Positions 36,504 to 45,813 of a stretch of 64,000 bases of DNA are shown one piece after another (within the stretch, counting starts at the first letter, position 1; the number at the start of each line of letters is the position of its first letter). A program made the position numbers and the translations under genes. Location of the stretch: contig CAWFOB010000004.1 of NCBI GenBank assembly GCA_963817375.1, forward strand, positions 248,001-312,000, read 5' to 3'. Below the pieces are notes generated by a model, which saw nothing but the letters and a program-made list of their open reading frames with translations, was not told the DNA's origin and ran no database searches. The DNA is from JACVRM01 sp963817375 (GTDB taxonomy: Bacteria; Actinomycetota; Thermoleophilia; Gaiellales; Gaiellaceae).

Positions 36504-37372
36504 CTACTTGACGATGAAGTTGCTGTGCGCGTCGATGTAGTTCGGGCCCGTCTGGTCGTCCGACATCACCGCGCGCAGTTTCGTGCCGGACGGGACGAGC
36601 TCGGTGACCGTCTTGACGGCGATCGAGTCCGTCCGTCGCGATCGTTGCGAGCTGCGCGTCGCCGAGCGGCGCCCACCCGGTGCCGTTCACGAACGGGTGA
36701 CCTGCACGGTCTGCCGGCGAGCGTCTTGTTGGAGAGCACGACGATCAGGAACTTGTTCACGCCGACCTTCTGGAAGGTGATCCGCGGGCGGACGTTGACG
36801 GCGAGCTTGCCGCTCATGACGTCGCCGTACTGCGCCTGGTATCGGTGTTGATGCGCGGCTGGACGCGCAGCGACCAGGCGCCGTTGGTCGTCGTGGTGAC
36901 GTCGACGCGGGCGACCGGCTCGCCTGCGGGCCGCACGTAGACGGTTACCGTCTCGCCGGCCGTCTTCGTCGACGTCGCGCCCGACAGCGTGACCGAGTCG
37001 CCGAAGATGGCGATGTTCCGGTTCGCCGACAGCGTCACCGAGCGCTGGACGGCCGGCGTCACGGTGACGGTGCCGCCGAACGTCGTGTCCTTCGCAGCAG
37101 GGTCGCTGTAGGTGAACGTGCCCGGCGTCGCGAACGTGCACGACGACGACTGCTGCGGTTGCAGCGCAAGATTGCACGTCGTCTTGTCGACGACGACGGA
37201 GTGCTCGACAGTGTCGGAGTTCTTCCAGCTGACGGCGTTGCCGGCTTCGACCGTCACCGCCTTGGGGCTGGGCCCGGTCTTCCTGATGTCGATCCCGGCC
37301 GTCTCGGCGATCGCCGCGGAGGTGGCGAGCAGGGCGACGAGCCGCCGCCAGCGCCGTGATGAGCTTCTTCAT
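36504..37372 (-). pseudogene. Secreted cupredoxin-fold protein without copper ligands (frame broken as given)
   Basis: Start ATG 37372 follows AGGAGGT and a signal-like N terminus (MKKLITALAAA). The main frame reads 'AVTVEAGNAVSWKNSDTVEH', 'CNLALQPQQSSSCTFATPGT', 'FTYSDPAAKDTTFGGTVTVT': a plastocyanin-like beta fold, but the usual Cys-x(n)-His-x(n)-Met loop is replaced by YSDPAAKDTTF, so a type 1 copper site is absent. The two Cys may form a disulfide. A second immunoglobulin-like domain follows ('RNIAIFGDSVTLSGATSTKT'), then 'NVRPRITFQKVGVNKFLIVV' and the end 'AHSNFIVK'. About three shifts. Likely a cell-surface or exported structural protein. Confidence 0.6.
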
Positions 37373-37534
37373 GTGTCGGGACCTCCTCTGGTCTCTGTCC
37401 GCAGGGAGGTACCCGCCGCCGGTGCGACGCCCATCCGGTTCATCGCAATACGAACAAAGTTCTTACAAGCGGTGTAATGACCGCGCCGCCCGCGGGACTG
37501 GACGCCAAACAGCAGGGGTCGGCAAGGAGCAGCA

Positions 37535-38562
37535 ATGACTCGGAACCCAGCGGTATACGTCCAGACGAACGACGCGGCGACCAACGAGGTGCTCGCGTTC
37601 GCGCGCGGCGCCGACGGTGCGCTCGCCGCCGGCGAGCGGTACGCGACCGGCGGACGCGGCACCGGCAAGCCGCATCTCGCCTCCCAGAGCTCCGTCCTGC
37701 TCGACGACGGCGGCGACTGGCTGCTGGTCGCGAATGCCGGCAGCGACGACATCACCCTCTTCGCCGTCGTCGACGCCGGGCTCAGCCTCGCCGACCAGAT
37801 CGCCTCGGGCGGCTCGGCGCCGACGAGTGTCGCCGTCCACGGCTCGCTCGTCTACGTCCTCAACAACGGCTCGGCGTCGCTCAGCGGCTTCCGGATCGAG
37901 GACGCCGGTCTGGTGGCGATCGACGACTCGGCGCGGTCACTCAGCTCGCCCGACGCCGACGGCGCACAGGTCGCGTTCAGCCCGGACGGGAAGACGCTTG
38001 TCGTCACCGAGCGCGGCACCAGACAGCATCTCGAGCTTCGCCGTGCGCGCCGACGGCACGCTCGACGGGCCGTCGACGATCCCGTCCGTCGGGCGCCACG
38101 CCGTACGGGTTCGACTTCGCCGGCGACGCGCTGGTCGTCACCGAGGCGTTCGGCGGCGCCGTCGGCGCCGCTGCTGCATCCTCGTACACGGTCGCGGAGC
38201 CGGGTAGGCTCGCCCCTGTGAGCGGCTCGGTCGCCGACACCCGCAGCGAGGTCTGCTGGGCGGTCGTGACCCGCGACGGCCGCTACGCGTTCGTCACGAA
38301 CTTCGGCGACGGCACGATCTCGAGCTACACGGTCGGCGACGGCGGCGCGCTCGAGCTGCTGGAGCCGTCGCAGCGTCGACGCGGCTCGGCGAGAAGGGCA
38401 TCCGCGACGAGGCGCTGACCCCGGACGGGCGCTTCCTCTACGCGATCGACGCCGACGCGCAGCGCGCTCTTCGGCTGGACGGTCGGGCCCGACGGCGCGC
38501 TGTCGCCGGTCGGCGAGATCGAGGGCGTGCCGGAGACGGTCGCGGGACTGGCGGCGAGCTGA
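37535..38562 (+). pseudogene. Lactonase/YncE-like beta-propeller protein (frame broken as given)
   Basis: Cytoplasmic or exported seven-blade propeller of ~340 residues. The first two thirds are in one frame: 'VYVQTNDAATNEVLAFARG', 'LLVANAGSDDITLFAVVDAG', 'VAFSPDGKTLVVTERGT'. The rest is recovered in other frames: 'SISSFAVRADGTLDG', 'ATPYGFDFAGDALVVTEAFG', 'TNFGDGTISSYTVGDGGALE', 'LTPDGRFLYAIDADAQR'. The FSPDGK/TPDGRF repeats are typical of the 6-phosphogluconolactonase/YncE group, yet catalysis cannot be claimed. Shifts lie near 38026, 38095, 38375 and 38465. No signal peptide is seen. It overlaps the molybdopterin gene by TGATG. Confidence 0.7.
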
Positions 38563-39166
38563 TGCCCGTCATCTCTCGCGGCTTCCACGGCCGCCACCAG
38601 GACGAACCATCCGACCGGGTTCCGCCGGGCCAGTACGTCACCGGCGACTTCCCGGTGCTCTCCGCCGGGCCGACGCCGCACACCCACCTGGACTCGTGGA
38701 CGTTCGAGATCCAGCGCGGCGGCGATCTGCTCGCCTCGCTGGACCTGGGAGGAGTTCCAGGCCCTGCCCGCGCGAGCGCGTCACGCCGGACATCCACTGC
38801 GTGACCAAGTGGTCCAAGCTCGACACGACGTGGGAAGGCGTGTCGGTCGACACGCTGCTGGAGGGCGTCGACGACGACTCCGACTACGTCCTCGCCTACT
38901 CCGACGGCGGCTACGACACGAACCTGCCGCTCGACGACGTCACCGACGGGAAGGCGTGGGTCGTCGACACGTTCGACGGCGAGCCGCTCGACCCGGAGCA
39001 CGGCGGCCCGGCGCGGCTGCTCGTCCCGCACCTCTACTTCTGGAAGAGCGCGAAGTGGGTGCGCGGCCTGATCATGCGCGACGAGGACGAGCCCGGCTTC
39101 TGGGAGTCGAACGGCTACCACCTGCGCGGCGACCCGTGGCTGGAACAGCGGTACTGGGGCGACTGA
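38562..39166 (+). pseudogene. Molybdopterin-dependent oxidoreductase, sulfite-oxidase fold (frame broken as given)
   Basis: ~200-residue protein with only the molybdopterin-binding domain (YedY/MsrP-like). 'GFHGRHQDEPSDRVPPGQYV' and 'WTFEIQRGGDLLASL' lead to the molybdenum-ligand Cys in 'PDIHCVTKWSKLDTTWEGV'; 'HGGPARLLVPHLYFWKSAKW' and 'GFWESNGYHLRGDPW' close the fold. Two shifts sit between about 38745 and 38780, where 'LTWEEFQALPRERVTPD' is the repaired reading. No signal peptide or Tat motif, so it is probably cytoplasmic. It is coupled to a flavin reductase gene 1 base downstream, which likely supplies or accepts its electrons. Confidence 0.75.
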
Positions 39167-39167
39167 C

Positions 39168-39885
39168 ATGGCTCGTGGCCGAGGTGGCCGCGACCGTGCA
39201 CGGAGACGCCGCGCACGCGCACGCTCGTGCTCGACGTGCCGGGCTGGGGCGGCCACCGGGCCGGCCAGCACCTCGACGTGCGCCTGACCTCGGACGACGG
39301 CTACCAGGCGGAGCGCTCCTACTCGATCGCCTCCGCGCCGGGGGACCGCTCTGGCGATCACCGTCGAGCGGCTCGACGACGGCGAGGTCTCGCCCTACCT
39401 CGTCGACGTGGTGCACGAGGGTGACGCGTTCGAGGTACGCGGGCCGATCGGCGGCTACTTCGTCTGGGAGCCGGGCGACGAAGCGGCCGGTGCTGCTCGT
39501 CGGCGGCGGGTCGGGCGTCGTGCCGCTGATGGCGATGGCTCGCGCACGGGCCATGGCCGGCGCCGACACGCCGCATGCGCCTGCTCTACTCCGTCGCGGA
39601 CGCTCGACGACGTGATCTACCGCGAGGAGCTCGACCGGCTGGCGCGGCGGCGGCTTCGACGTCGTCGACACGCTGACCCGCGGCGCAGCCACCGGATGGA
39701 CGGGCTACGCGCGGCGGATCGACGACGACATGCTGCGCGAGGTCGCGTGGCCGGCGGCCGATGCGCCGATCGTGTTACGTGTGCGGGTCGACGCCACTTC
39801 GTCGACGCGGCCGCGGACGGTCTCGTGCGGCTCGGCTACGACCCGCGCTGGATCAGGACCGAGCGCTTCGGAGCGACCGGGCTGA
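39168..39885 (+). pseudogene. Ferredoxin-NADP reductase-like flavoprotein (frame broken as given)
   Basis: FAD/NAD(P) oxidoreductase of ~238 residues. Recovered pieces: 'AGQHLDVRLTSDDGYQAERS' and 'RSYSIASAPG' (FAD-binding RxYS motif), 'YLVDVVHEGDAFEVRGPIGG', 'VLLVGGGSGVVPLMAMARAR' (NAD(P) pyrophosphate loop), 'VYVCGSTHFVDAAADGLVRL' (C-terminal CG motif) and 'RTERFGATG' before TGA at 39883-39885. No 2Fe-2S domain. Four or more shifts. It is sandwiched between the molybdopterin protein and DUF6510, an arrangement suggesting a two-component molybdoenzyme/reductase pair. Confidence 0.75.
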
Positions 39886-40146
39886 TGGACGAGCCGGCGC
39901 CTGGACGGCAACGCGATCGGCGGCGACCTGATGGAGCTCTTCGGCACGGAGATGACGGTCGCGTGGGCGGTGTGCCGCTCCTGCGGCGCGCACGACCAGC
40001 TGGCGGAGATGCAGGTCTACCGCGACGCGCCGGGGATCGTCGGGCGCTGCCGACACTGCGAGGCGGTGCTGCTGCGCATCGTGCGCGCCCCCGGCCGGAC
40101 GTACGTCGAGCTCACGGGCGTCGCGAGCCTCGAGCTGCCCGGGTAG
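39885..40146 (+). CDS. DUF6510-type zinc-ribbon protein (one frameshift)
   Basis: Small protein of ~87 residues. After MDEPA one extra base near 39901 must be skipped to reach 'LDGNAIGGDLMELFGTEMTV'. Two CxxC knuckles, 'CRSCGAH' and 'CRHCEAV', form a zinc ribbon, and it ends 'TYVELTGVASLELPG'. I match it to DUF6510, which is found next to such molybdopterin/flavin reductase pairs; function unknown. An ATG at 39931 gives an uninterrupted 71-residue version. Confidence 0.65.
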
Positions 40147-40150
40147 CGGC

Positions 40151-40615
40151 TCAGTCCTCGCCGTCCCAGTAGTCGAGCATCGGCCCCGGGCGGCTGAGCA
40201 GGATGCGCTCGCCGGCCGCGTTCCGCGCCCCGATCTTGCCGCCGTCCGGGTACTCGACGATCTCGGGCAGGAGCATCGTCGAGAGCATGAGGACGCGTGT
40301 CGGCGTCTCGGTGCGGTTGATCACCTGGTGGAAGCCGTCGGCGCCGCGCCGGAAGACGGCGACGTCGCCCTCGCGCAGCATCTGCTCGCCGTCGGCGGTG
40401 CGCAGCGTGGGCGCGCCGCGCAGGACGATGAGCCACTCCTCGTTCGCGTGGTGCGTGTGGTACGGGAACAGCGTGTTGCCGGGCTCGAGCTCGTACATGC
40501 TCCCGCCCATCAGCTCGGCGTTCAGGCGCTGCCCGATCCAGACGTCCTTGGCGCGCCAGCCCTCCCGCTCCTCGATCCGGTCCCACTCGTCGGCGCCCAG
40601 GTTGAAGACGTCCAT
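40151..40615 (-). CDS. Single-domain cupin protein
   Basis: 154-residue beta-barrel. Metal-binding motif 1 is 'PYHTHHANEEWLIVLRG' (HxHx~4E), motif 2 'GDVAVFRRGADGFHQVINRT' (His). The metal ligands are all present, so an enzyme (isomerase, dioxygenase) or a ligand-binding role is possible. ATG 40615 begins MDVFNLGADEWDRIEE; upstream codons extend the frame but with unlikely basic residues. It converges with the DUF6510 gene, 4 bases apart. Confidence 0.8.
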   Translation of the reverse strand: MDVFNLGADEWDRIEEREGWRAKDVWIGQRLNAELMGGSMYELEPGNTLFPYHTHHANEEWLIVLRGAPTLRTADGEQMLREGDVAVFRRGADGFHQVINRTETPTRVLMLSTMLLPEIVEYPDGGKIGARNAAGERILLSRPGPMLDYWDGED

Positions 40616-40677
40616 GGCAGGGACACTACGACAGCTGGGCCGCGCCTGGACATCGGCCCGGCGTCTAGCTTGTCGCA

Positions 40678-41835
40678 ATGGCGGTGAGCCACCGCGCGGA
40701 GGGCGAGGAGCGAGTCAGCCCACTCGAGCTCTTCTTCGACCTCGTGTTCGTGTTCGCGATCACCCAGGTCACCGGCCTGGTCTCGCGCAACCCGACCTGG
40801 ACGGGTGTCGCGCAGGGCATCATCGTGCTGGCGCTGCTCTGGTGGGCCTGGACCGCCTACGCCTGGCTCACCGGCACCGTCGACCCCGAGGACGCGGTCA
40901 TCCGGCTGGCGATCTTCGGGGCCATGGGGACGATGCTGATCGCGTCACTCGCGGTGCCGCACGCCTTCGGCGACGACGCCGTGCTCTTCGTCGTGGCCTA
41001 CGTGGCCGTCCGCCTCGCGCACATCGTCCTCTACCTGCTCGTCGGCCGCGGCGACCGCGAGTTGCTGGGCGCGATCGCCCGCCTCGGGTACGGCGCCGCC
41101 CCCGCGGCCGTGCTGCTGCTCGTGGGTGCGCTCGTCGGCGGAGATGCCCAGATCGCGATCTGGGCTGTGGCAATCGTCGTCGACGCGCTCGGCGCGGTCA
41201 TCGGCGGCGCCCGCGGGTGGCATCTGGCGGCCGGGCACTTCGCCGAGCGGCACGGGCTCGTCGTCCTGATCGCGCTCGGAGAGTCGGTCGTCGCGCTCGG
41301 CGCGGGGACGCTCGGCATCCCGCTGGACGCGGGCATCGTCGCCGCCGCCCTGCTCGGCCTCGCCGTCGCCTGCGCGATGTGGTGGGCGTACTTCGACGTC
41401 GTCGCGATCGCCGCCGAGCGGCGCCTGCGCCGGGCCGAAGGGTCGGAGGCGCTGGCGATCGCGCGCGACTCGTACAGCTACCTGCACCTGCCGATGGTCA
41501 CCGGGATCATCTTCTTCTCCGTGGGCGTGAAGAAGACACTCGCCCATGTCGGGGACCCGCTGCACACCGTGCCGGCGGTGGCGCTCTGCGGCGGCGTCGC
41601 GCTCTACCTGCTCGCCCACGTTGCGTTCCGCCTCCGGAACATGCACAGCTGGAACGTGCGGCGCGTCGTGTGCGCCGGGATCCTGATCGCGCTGATCCCG
41701 CTCGCGGTCTCGCTGCCGGCGCTCGTCACGCTCGCCCTCGTCGCGGCGATCTCGGCCGGGCTGATCGCCTACGAGGCGATCCGCTATGCCGATGCGCGCG
41801 AGCGGCTGCGGCGGGCGGCGCTCTCTCCGGGCTGA
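40678..41835 (+). CDS. Low-temperature-requirement A (LtrA) family membrane protein
   Basis: 385 residues, about ten transmembrane helices. The N-terminal signature 'RVSPLELFFDLVFVFAITQV' is diagnostic of the LtrA family, and 'HLAAGHFAERHGLVVLIALG' with 'ESVVALG' is the second conserved block. The family was named from cold-sensitive Listeria mutants; biochemical role unknown. Stands alone, 39 bases before the sigma factor gene. Confidence 0.9.
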   Translation: MAVSHRAEGEERVSPLELFFDLVFVFAITQVTGLVSRNPTWTGVAQGIIVLALLWWAWTAYAWLTGTVDPEDAVIRLAIFGAMGTMLIASLAVPHAFGDDAVLFVVAYVAVRLAHIVLYLLVGRGDRELLGAIARLGYGAAPAAVLLLVGALVGGDAQIAIWAVAIVVDALGAVIGGARGWHLAAGHFAERHGLVVLIALGESVVALGAGTLGIPLDAGIVAAALLGLAVACAMWWAYFDVVAIAAERRLRRAEGSEALAIARDSYSYLHLPMVTGIIFFSVGVKKTLAHVGDPLHTVPAVALCGGVALYLLAHVAFRLRNMHSWNVRRVVCAGILIALIPLAVSLPALVTLALVAAISAGLIAYEAIRYADARERLRRAALSPG

Positions 41836-41841
41836 CGCGGA

Positions 41842-41870
41842 TGTAACGAACGGCCCGAGCCGGACATAGT
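41842..41870 (+). promoter_or_regulatory. Candidate ECF-type promoter of the sigma factor gene
   Basis: TGTAAC (41842-41847) and CATAGT (41865-41870) are 17 bases apart, like the AAC / GT boxes of ECF promoters. The transcript would begin at or next to the ATG at 41875, i.e. leaderless, and would fit autoregulation. By eye only. Confidence 0.3.
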
Positions 41871-41874
41871 CCAG

Positions 41875-42369
41875 ATGATGAGCCCGGATGAGTTCGACTC
41901 GCTCTACCGGGAGCACGCGGGACGGGTGCTCGCCTATTGCATGCGGCGCACGCACGAGGGCGCCGAGGATGCGCTTGCCGAGACGTTCGCGGTCGCGTGG
42001 CGGCGGCGCGACGCGATCCCGCGCGAGCCGTTGCCCTGGCTCTACGGCGTGGCGCGGCGCGTGCTAGCGAATCAGCGCCGGTCGGCGCGGCGACAGAGCG
42101 CCGTCGCGCAACGGCTCGCCGCCGAGCCGCGGGCGCAGACACGCGACGCCCAGCCCGTGCTCGCTGCACTCGCCGCCCTGCGGCCCGCCGACCGCGAGCT
42201 GTTGATGCTCGTCGCCTGGGAGGGGCTCACCCCCGCACAGGCGGGGCGGGTGCTGGGCACGACGTCGGCGACCTGCCGTGTGCGCCTGTTCCGCGCGCGC
42301 CGGCGGCTCGAGCGGCTGCTCGCACGCGACCCAACCCGGCCGGCGGTTCGAGAGGAGGTCGTGTCATGA
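41875..42369 (+). CDS. ECF-type RNA polymerase sigma factor
   Basis: 164 residues with region 2 ('FDSLYREHAGRVLAYCMRRT', 'DALAETFAVAWRRRDAIPRE') and region 4 ('LRPADRELLMLVAWEGLTPA', 'QAGRVLGTTSATCRVRLFRA', a helix-turn-helix). Directs polymerase to a small regulon. ATG 41875 and 41878 are both possible. It overlaps the following membrane protein by ATGA, which is the place where an anti-sigma factor would be expected. Confidence 0.9.
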   Translation: MMSPDEFDSLYREHAGRVLAYCMRRTHEGAEDALAETFAVAWRRRDAIPREPLPWLYGVARRVLANQRRSARRQSAVAQRLAAEPRAQTRDAQPVLAALAALRPADRELLMLVAWEGLTPAQAGRVLGTTSATCRVRLFRARRRLERLLARDPTRPAVREEVVS

Positions 42370-43559
42370 GCACCGCGATGGAGAGGCTTGCCCGTGCGAA
42401 TCCGTTCCCCGGCCCGCTGCACGAACGCGCGCACGAGCTCGCCGGCTCATGGCAAGAGATCGAGCCGACCCCGATCGTCGCGCGCGGGCGCCGCCGGCTG
42501 GTCGTCGCCGCCGCGGCCGGAGTGGCCGTCCTCGTCGCGGCGGGTGCGGCCCTCGCGCTCCGCGCCGACTGGATCGACTTCTCGCAGGCTGAGCATGCGC
42601 CACCGGACGTCGTGAAGCGGTTCGTTGACCTGGACGTACAGGCGCCGCCGGGGATGGCCCCGGGCGTCATCGCAGATCAGACACGGCGCATCCCGGTACC
42701 CGACAACACCGGCCGGGTACGGACGTTCTGGGTCGCACCGACGCGGAGCGGCGGCTGGTGCATGGAGATCGCGGACGTCGGCGGTGGTTGCGACAAGCTC
42801 GGCGCGGTCCCGTTGAGCACTGCCTGGGGCGCGTGGGACTCCACGGGGAAGCGGCCGGACGATCCGCGCGTCATGACGGAGATCGACGGGTTCGTACGCG
42901 CGCGCTTCGTCGACTCGCTGCGTGTGCGTTTCGCCGACGGCGCCACCGCACGGGTGAGCCTCGTGTGGGTTTCCGCGCCGATCGACGGCGGGTTCTTCTA
43001 CTTCGACGTGCCGGCCGACCACCGCGTCGGCGGCCGCGAGGCGGTGGCGGTCGAGGCGTTGGACGAAGACGGGAACATCGTCGTGAGCGAGTACGGCGAC
43101 CCGACCGCCGCGCCGGTGCCGCCGCCTGGGGTACTGACGTCGGAGAAGCGAGCGCTCGCCCGCGCCGCGTCGCCGGACGGCGAGGCGGTTCTCTGGTCGG
43201 CGCCCACGCGTTACGGCGGCGTCTCCAGGTGGGTCGAGATCGGAGGGACACCGCATCGTCGCGGCGCCGGCACGGCGGATGCGACCTGGATTCCGACTCC
43301 TCACTCGGTCGTCGTCGCCGGCAGCTTCGCACCGCGATTCCGCAGGGTAATCATGACGTTTGCGGACTACTCGCACGCGACCGTGCCGCTGCACAACGGC
43401 GCGCTCCTCTACGTTGTCCCCGCCGGCCACCTGACGCCTGCAACGGCGCTCGCCGAGATCAAAGCCGTGCCCGAGCGAGGCACGCCCGTGAACATCGAGG
43501 TCTTCCCGGGGCTCAGCGGCTGCCAGGCACCGCTCCCGACGAAGGAGGTCTGCGGCTAG
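42366..43559 (+). CDS. Membrane-anchored protein coupled to the sigma factor (possible anti-sigma)
   Basis: 397 residues: cytoplasmic ~40 residues ('MERLARANPFPGPLHERAHE'), one transmembrane helix ('RLVVAAAAGVAVLVAAGAAL', about residues 47-66) and a ~330-residue extracytoplasmic beta-rich part with Cys residues ('GGWCMEIADVGGGCDKL'). The layout is that of single-pass anti-sigma factors, and it is translationally coupled to the sigma gene. No zinc-binding HxxxCxxC anti-sigma motif is visible, so the role is inferred from position only. Its stop shares CTAG with the converging MMPL gene. Confidence 0.7.
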   Translation: MSTAMERLARANPFPGPLHERAHELAGSWQEIEPTPIVARGRRRLVVAAAAGVAVLVAAGAALALRADWIDFSQAEHAPPDVVKRFVDLDVQAPPGMAPGVIADQTRRIPVPDNTGRVRTFWVAPTRSGGWCMEIADVGGGCDKLGAVPLSTAWGAWDSTGKRPDDPRVMTEIDGFVRARFVDSLRVRFADGATARVSLVWVSAPIDGGFFYFDVPADHRVGGREAVAVEALDEDGNIVVSEYGDPTAAPVPPPGVLTSEKRALARAASPDGEAVLWSAPTRYGGVSRWVEIGGTPHRRGAGTADATWIPTPHSVVVAGSFAPRFRRVIMTFADYSHATVPLHNGALLYVVPAGHLTPATALAEIKAVPERGTPVNIEVFPGLSGCQAPLPTKEVCG

Positions 43560-45730
43560 GCGACTTCGGTCGCGGGAACCTCGGGCAGTGCCTCGCTCGG
43601 CCGGGTGCGCAGCGCCCGCGCCATCGGCGCCGGCAGCCACCAGTTCCAGCGGCCCATCACGATCATGATCGAGGGGACGAGCAGCGCCCGGATCACGGTC
43701 GCGTCGAAGATGATCCCTGCGGCGAGCCCGATCGCGAACTGCTTGATGTCGGTGCCCGGGCTCTGCGAGAGCACGAGGAACGCGAACATCAGCACCAGCG
43801 CCGCGCTCGTCACCAGCTTCCCGGTGCGCGCGAGCCCGAGCCGGATCGCGTCGTTCGTGTTGCCGGTCTCGTCGTAGGCCTCGCGCATGCGCGTGAGCAT
43901 GAAGACCTCGTAGTCCATCGAGAGCCCGTAGAGGAACGCGAAGATCATCAACGGGATCCAGGAGATGATCGCCCCCGTCGCCGGCACGTTCCAGATCGCC
44001 TCGGAGCCGTGGCCGTTCTGGAAGATGATCACGATGATCCCGTAGGCGGCCGCGAGCGAGATCAGGTTCAGGATCACCGCCTTCAGCGCCAGGAACACCG
44101 AGCGGAACGCGCGCATCAGCAGGATGTACGTCAGGATCACGACGAAGAGCAGGACGTACGGGAACTTGCCGTAGACCGCGTGCACGAAGTCACGCGAGAT
44201 CGGCGCGACGCCCGTCACCGCGAGCTTCACGTTGCCGCCGAGCTGCTGCGCCTCGGCGGGCAGGACCTCTTGCTGCAGTCGCGAGATCACGCCGTTCGTC
44301 GCCTTGGCCGCGCCGTCCTGCGCGGGGAACGCCTCGATGACGGACAGGTTCCCGTGCGTCCAGCCCGGCGGAGCGGCCGCGCCGGCAATGCCCTCGGTCC
44401 GGTCGAGCGCGCTCGCGACCTGCTGCAGCTCAAGAGGCGAGGCGTTGTCGGCGACGATGTTGAACGGCGAGAGCACGCCCGAGGAGATCCCCGCCGCGAC
44501 CAGCGTCTGGTAGCCGCGGTGGGCGTCGCCGGCGCCCGGGAAGTCTTTCGCCTGCGCGTCGGCGGGGTTGATCTGCAGGCCGTAGAAGACGAGCACGCCC
44601 ACGATCGCGAGCCCGGCGAGCCCGATCGAGATCGGGTGGCGCGTGACCGTCTTCGCCCAGCGGTTCCAGAATCCCTTTTCCGGGTCGTCGCTCCCCTCGA
44701 CGAGCCGCTTCGGCAGGACGCGCGCCGAGTTGATGCGGTAGCCGAGGACGAACAGCATCGCGGGCAGGAGCGTGATCGCGGCGAGCACGGAGACGGCCGG
44801 GATCAGCATCCCGCCGATGCCGATCGAGCGGATGAAGGGCAGCGGCAGGATGATCATGCTGAGCAGGCCGACGGCGACCGTCGACCCGGAGACGATCACC
44901 GATCGGCCCGCGTGCGTCATCGTCTCCACGACCGCCGTCTCGCGGTCCCTGCCGTGGCGTATCTCCTCGCGGAAGCGAAAGATCATCAGCAGCGAGTAGT
45001 CGATCGCGACGCCGAGCCCGACGAGGGCGACGAGGAACTGGACGATGATCGAGACGTCGGTGATGTAGGTGAGCAGGTAGATCAGCGTGAACGTGTTGAG
45101 GATCGAGGCGCCGGCGACCATGAGCGGGAACGCGACCGCCGGCAGCGTCCCGAAGGTGAACAGGAGGATGACCAGGGCGCCGAGGGCGCCGATCAGCGTC
45201 TCCACCAGGATGCTGGGGCCGCTCGTCTCGCCGCCGCTCGACTCGTTGTAGAGCGGGTCGATCCCCGTCACATACGTCGTCACACCGGCCGGCGCCGTCC
45301 GCTTGAGCGTGGCGGAGACGTCGTCGTACGTGGCCAGGTTGAACTGCGCCTCACCCGGCGGGTAGAGGACCTCGAACGCCACCTTGCGGTCCTTCGAGAG
45401 GTAGACCGGCTTGTGGGTCGTGAACCACGAGCTCACGCGCGAGCCGGGCCGCTTCGCGGCCGCGGCGGCGAACGCCTTGCGCACACCCGGTGTCGTCGCT
45501 TCGCCGCTCTCGGCCTTCACGACGAGGACGACCGGGTTCAGGCTGCCGTTCCCGAACGTCTTCTGGATCCGCTGCCCGTTCTCGTACGCCGAGTAGCCGG
45601 GGATCGAAAAGGACTGGAACCAGCGGCTCGACAGCTGCCCCGCCGAGATCGCGCCGACGACGGTCAGGGCGATCCAGAGCCCGATGACGTAGCGGCGCCG
45701 GGCGATGACGAGGTGCGCGAGCCTCTCCAC
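43556..45730 (-). CDS. MMPL-family RND transporter
   Basis: 724-residue exporter of the mycobacterial membrane protein large family, which moves lipids or drugs with proton force. One helix near the N terminus ('RRYVIGLWIALTVVGAISAG'), a ~130-residue outer loop ('FGNGSLNPVVLVVKAESG'), a helix bundle including 'DVSIIVQFLVALVGLGVAID' followed by 'YSLLMIFRFREE', then a second loop and bundle ('GLSMDYEVFMLTRMREAYDE'). The GxxxDY...FRxRE motifs of both halves are intact. A clean 2.2 kb frame. It stands alone, upstream of it a repeated 12-bp inverted repeat. Confidence 0.92.
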   Translation of the reverse strand: MERLAHLVIARRRYVIGLWIALTVVGAISAGQLSSRWFQSFSIPGYSAYENGQRIQKTFGNGSLNPVVLVVKAESGEATTPGVRKAFAAAAAKRPGSRVSSWFTTHKPVYLSKDRKVAFEVLYPPGEAQFNLATYDDVSATLKRTAPAGVTTYVTGIDPLYNESSGGETSGPSILVETLIGALGALVILLFTFGTLPAVAFPLMVAGASILNTFTLIYLLTYITDVSIIVQFLVALVGLGVAIDYSLLMIFRFREEIRHGRDRETAVVETMTHAGRSVIVSGSTVAVGLLSMIILPLPFIRSIGIGGMLIPAVSVLAAITLLPAMLFVLGYRINSARVLPKRLVEGSDDPEKGFWNRWAKTVTRHPISIGLAGLAIVGVLVFYGLQINPADAQAKDFPGAGDAHRGYQTLVAAGISSGVLSPFNIVADNASPLELQQVASALDRTEGIAGAAAPPGWTHGNLSVIEAFPAQDGAAKATNGVISRLQQEVLPAEAQQLGGNVKLAVTGVAPISRDFVHAVYGKFPYVLLFVVILTYILLMRAFRSVFLALKAVILNLISLAAAYGIIVIIFQNGHGSEAIWNVPATGAIISWIPLMIFAFLYGLSMDYEVFMLTRMREAYDETGNTNDAIRLGLARTGKLVTSAALVLMFAFLVLSQSPGTDIKQFAIGLAAGIIFDATVIRALLVPSIMIVMGRWNWWLPAPMARALRTRPSEALPEVPATEVA

Positions 45731-45786
45731 GCGGCGGACGCTAGCGAGAAGACCCCGGGCGGTGTCAACTCGAAACGTGCGGTTCC

Positions 45787-45813
45787 GAGTTAGTGGCTGA
45801 CAGCCACTAACTC
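45787..45813. repeat. Inverted repeat copy 1 (GAGTTAGTGGCT arms)
   Basis: GAGTTAGTGGCT (45787-45798), 3-base loop GAC, AGCCACTAACTC (45802-45813): a perfect 12-bp hairpin that overlaps the stop codon of the LLM gene. Nearly the same element occurs at 60787-60813. There is no T-run, so it may be a Rho-assisted or bidirectional transcript end. Confidence 0.8.

Noticed and set aside
42758..45793. A 1,011-codon open frame on the + strand, antisense to the MMPL gene and running across the preceding gene
   Set aside because: It is the GC-driven shadow of well-recognised genes; its sequence is Arg/Asp/Gly-rich without any family features. The same holds for antisense frames at 2201-3331 (-), 45875-48562 (+) and 17569-19245 (+).
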